Of a stretch of DNA of 9,298 nucleotides, positions 7,636 through 9,298 are shown in pieces (positions within the stretch are counted from its first letter, which is position 1; each line of letters begins with the position of its first letter). The stretch lies in the NCBI GenBank assembly GCA_937952875.1, contig CALFDI010000079.1, positions 1 through 9,298 of the forward strand, given 5' to 3'. Origin of the DNA: an uncultured Verrucomicrobiales bacterium (GTDB taxonomy: Bacteria; Verrucomicrobiota; Verrucomicrobiia; Verrucomicrobiales; Akkermansiaceae). The notes beneath the pieces are model-generated. The model was not told the DNA's origin. It searched no databases and worked only from the letters and a program-made list of their open reading frames with translations. A program made the translations under genes and the position numbers.

Positions 7636-7647
7636 GAGTTGCAACTC
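7636..7647. promoter_or_regulatory. 12-bp perfect palindrome, candidate operator
   Basis: GAGTTGCAACTC reads the same on both strands. It lies 38 bp upstream of the SNF2 start and about 135 bp upstream of the kinase start, inside the divergent intergenic region. By chance a 12-bp perfect palindrome would occur in a 184-bp region roughly one time in twenty. A site for a dimeric repressor near the SNF2 promoter is the simplest reading, but no regulator is encoded nearby to support it. Confidence 0.3.
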
Positions 7648-7668
7648 CCAAACACACCGAAAGAGATG

Positions 7669-7714
7669 TTTTTCTTTGAAAAAATGACCTAAATAACAAA
7701 CTTTTTAGTAAAAT
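7669..7714 (+). promoter_or_regulatory. AT-rich candidate promoter region for the kinase gene
   Basis: An AT-rich block in the gap between the divergent SNF2 and kinase genes. It begins with the perfect short inverted repeat TTTTTC-TTT-GAAAAA (7669-7683). A weak plus-strand promoter candidate is ATGACC (7684-7689), a 19-bp spacer and TAAAAT (7709-7714), the latter matching the -10 consensus at five of six bases. The leader to the ATG at 7783 would be about 65 bases. The -35 match and spacing are poor, so this is only a candidate. Confidence 0.22.
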
Positions 7715-7782
7715 TAACCATTGTGGGTGATTTCCGCATTGCGCCCACCCCGTCTTTCCCCAAAGTTATACATAAGTCATTT

Positions 7783-9298
7783 ATGAGTTCAGATCGCTAC
7801 GAGATTAAAGGAAAAATCGGACAAGGTGGAGTTGGAGCGGTTTACCGTGCCTATGACATGCAACTTAACCGCGATGTCGCCATTAAGCGCGTCTTGCCAG
7901 AGGGTGGATTCGAATCAGAAGACGATGCGACAGAGCATCTCTTGAAAGAAGCAACGTCCCTCTCCTCCATTCAACACCCTCACATCGTTACTGTTTATGA
8001 TTCTGGTGTGGATGATGACGGCCCTTACGTTGTCATGGAGCTTCTAGACGGGCGGACGATTGAAGAAATGGTCGAGCGGAGCGTTCTGACTATTGATGAC
8101 TTCAAAGAAGTTGCCCTTCAGAGTCAGGAAGCACTCATCGCTGCGCAAGATCTCAAACTGGTCCACCGAGACCTCAAACCGTCTAACGTGATGGTCACAT
8201 GGCTTCCGAGTGGACGCTTCCAAGTGAAAATCGTGGACTTCGGCTTGGCGAAATTTTCTCCAAAGCCATCGCTCCAGACAATTGATCACGGTGATTCTGT
8301 CTTCGGCTCCATTTTCTTCATGGCTCCTGAACAGTTCGAGCGGACTGAGCTAGACCAGCGCACAGACATGTATGCTATGGGCTGCGTCTATTACTTCTGT
8401 CTGACTGGTCATTACCCATTCGATGGAGAAACAGCAGCTGAGGTCATGGAAGCGCACCTCAATCATGAGGTAAAACCAGTCAAAGAGCATCGCCCAGACG
8501 TCCCTGACTGGCTCAATGACTGGATCATGTGGCATATCAATCGCGATCTGGAGCACCGCCCAGAAAATGCCCGCACATCTCTTGAGTCATTCTTAACAAA
8601 TAATCAGGCATGGGCTGATACAACTGCAGCTGCAGGGGCACCGATGGCGGCTGCTGTCACGCCAAAGCTAGCCTTTGCTGATGGCACCTCCAAATCTACC
8701 ACCGCCTCTACACGTGTAACCGCACGTCCAACGAGCACCACATCTCCTCAAGCGCTCGCACCGCCAAAAGGTAAGCACCCTAGTGTTCACACAACCGCTC
8801 AGCAAGCGGCGTCTGCCATTACCTCAAGCCAACCGACCAAACCCGCTATTTCTAGCCCCGTCGGCGTTACTCCTGGCACAGCTCCCGTCGCTGCAAACCA
8901 AGCATCTGCCCCGGTATCGACTCAAACAGCGCCACAATCACGAGTCGCTGAAATGCTCGCTGCTGCCGAAGCGAATAATAACTTCACATCACCGACGATG
9001 GGGAAGAAGAAAGGCCTCAGTGCAGGTGCTAAGATCGCGATCGTCGCCGCTCTGGGCGGACTCATCGTCATTATAGCGCTATTTATTATAAGTAAACTCA
9101 GCGATAATAAGAAAACTAATAAGATCAATAATCTCACCACGCAGGCTGGAAACTCGATTAATTCTAACATCGATGTTAATAGTAAAGAGGTTAAGCTCTT
9201 GATCGGTAGTTTAGCGAGTCTGACCGATCAATCTCAGCGAGATTCTCTTTATAATACTCTTTATAAGGCAAAATCTAAGGATGGCACTGACATCGACG
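7783..9298 (+). CDS. Membrane-anchored Ser/Thr protein kinase, PknB-like (partial, runs off right edge)
   Basis: The frame is open from ATG 7783 to the window end, giving 505 codons with no stop. Residues 6-270 are a Hanks-type kinase domain: glycine loop G-Q-G-G-V-G (13-18), V-A-I-K (Lys35), Glu56, H-R-D-L-K-P-S-N (Asp130, Asn135), D-F-G (Asp152), M-A-P-E-Q (180-184) and D-M-Y-A-M-G (195-200). All catalytic residues are present, so it should phosphorylate Ser/Thr in the cytoplasm. The usual G-T-P before the APE motif is replaced by G-S-I. Residues about 280-405 are a disordered linker rich in Ala, Thr, Ser, Pro and Gln. K-K-K (408-410) precedes one membrane helix (418-436), so the remainder faces outward. 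That part starts Asn/Lys-rich, then becomes helix-like (L-L-I-G-S-L-A-S-L). No PASTA repeat is visible, but the end is missing. No Shine-Dalgarno precedes the ATG; GTG 7723 is an in-frame alternative, less likely because the kinase domain begins right after the ATG. Confidence 0.93.
   Translation, partial: MSSDRYEIKGKIGQGGVGAVYRAYDMQLNRDVAIKRVLPEGGFESEDDATEHLLKEATSLSSIQHPHIVTVYDSGVDDDGPYVVMELLDGRTIEEMVERSVLTIDDFKEVALQSQEALIAAQDLKLVHRDLKPSNVMVTWLPSGRFQVKIVDFGLAKFSPKPSLQTIDHGDSVFGSIFFMAPEQFERTELDQRTDMYAMGCVYYFCLTGHYPFDGETAAEVMEAHLNHEVKPVKEHRPDVPDWLNDWIMWHINRDLEHRPENARTSLESFLTNNQAWADTTAAAGAPMAAAVTPKLAFADGTSKSTTASTRVTARPTSTTSPQALAPPKGKHPSVHTTAQQAASAITSSQPTKPAISSPVGVTPGTAPVAANQASAPVSTQTAPQSRVAEMLAAAEANNNFTSPTMGKKKGLSAGAKIAIVAALGGLIVIIALFIISKLSDNKKTNKINNLTTQAGNSINSNIDVNSKEVKLLIGSLASLTDQSQRDSLYNTLYKAKSKDGTDID

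Noticed and set aside
7669..7683. TTTTTC-TTT-GAAAAA as a terminator
   Set aside because: Both flanking genes start away from this point, so no transcript needs to end here; the stem is also nearly all A-T.
8044..8556. Minus-strand open frames opposite the kinase domain
   Set aside because: The plus strand encodes unmistakable kinase motifs over the same bases; the antisense products look like nothing known.
8624..8635. Perfect palindrome CTGCAGCTGCAG in the kinase linker
   Set aside because: It is explained by alanine codons in an Ala-rich linker and lies within coding sequence.
8783..9170. Open frames on both strands overlapping the kinase linker and membrane helix
   Set aside because: The kinase frame continues unbroken through this region to the window edge. 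The hydrophobic antisense product arises from complementing the membrane-helix codons.
1..9298. CRISPR array, transposon ends, tRNA or rRNA genes, or a defence system
   Set aside because: No regularly spaced repeats, transposase-like frames, cloverleaf or rRNA segments were seen. The lone SNF2 ATPase has no adjacent methylase, nuclease or phospholipase-type partner that would suggest a DISARM-like or similar defence locus.

Overview
The window looks like chromosomal DNA from a free-living, polysaccharide-degrading bacterium, most likely a Verrucomicrobiota member close to the Rubritalea/Akkermansiaceae group. This rests on several cues. Two exported carbohydrate-active proteins of types common in that phylum sit together. 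The long SWIM-SNF2 ATPase and the PknB-like kinase with a G-S-I-F-F-M-A-P-E-Q segment are also of types I associate with that phylum. Base composition is moderate, and Shine-Dalgarno signals are mostly weak. The assignment comes from recognition of families, not from a search.

Layout. Positions 1-165 (minus) hold the N-terminus of a GTG-started putative lipoprotein whose visible mature part resembles the RbsD/FucU sugar-mutarotase fold. After a 70-bp gap, 236-2584 (minus) encodes a secreted right-handed beta-helix protein resembling glycoside hydrolase family GH141. A 102-bp divergent regulatory gap follows, then 2687-4264 (plus), a secreted GH29 alpha-L-fucosidase. This gene overlaps the end of the next one by 14 bp tail to tail. 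Positions 4251-7598 (minus) encode a complete SWI2/SNF2-type ATPase with an N-terminal SWIM zinc finger. A second divergent gap (7599-7782) carries a perfect 12-bp palindrome. A membrane-anchored Ser/Thr protein kinase then starts at 7783 (plus) and runs off the right edge without a stop.

How the genes may work together. The left 4.3 kb reads as a small fucose-release unit: two exported hydrolases from families that act on fucosylated glycans, plus a possible fucose/ribose mutarotase-like protein. No sulfatase, transporter or fucose-catabolic gene is visible, so the unit may continue to the left. The SNF2 ATPase and the kinase are regulatory or DNA-processing proteins with no evident functional tie to the hydrolases. 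No RNA genes, mobile elements, CRISPR arrays or convincing terminators were seen. I do not see a clearly new multi-gene system. The most unusual element is the lipoprotein-like RbsD/FucU candidate at the left edge.
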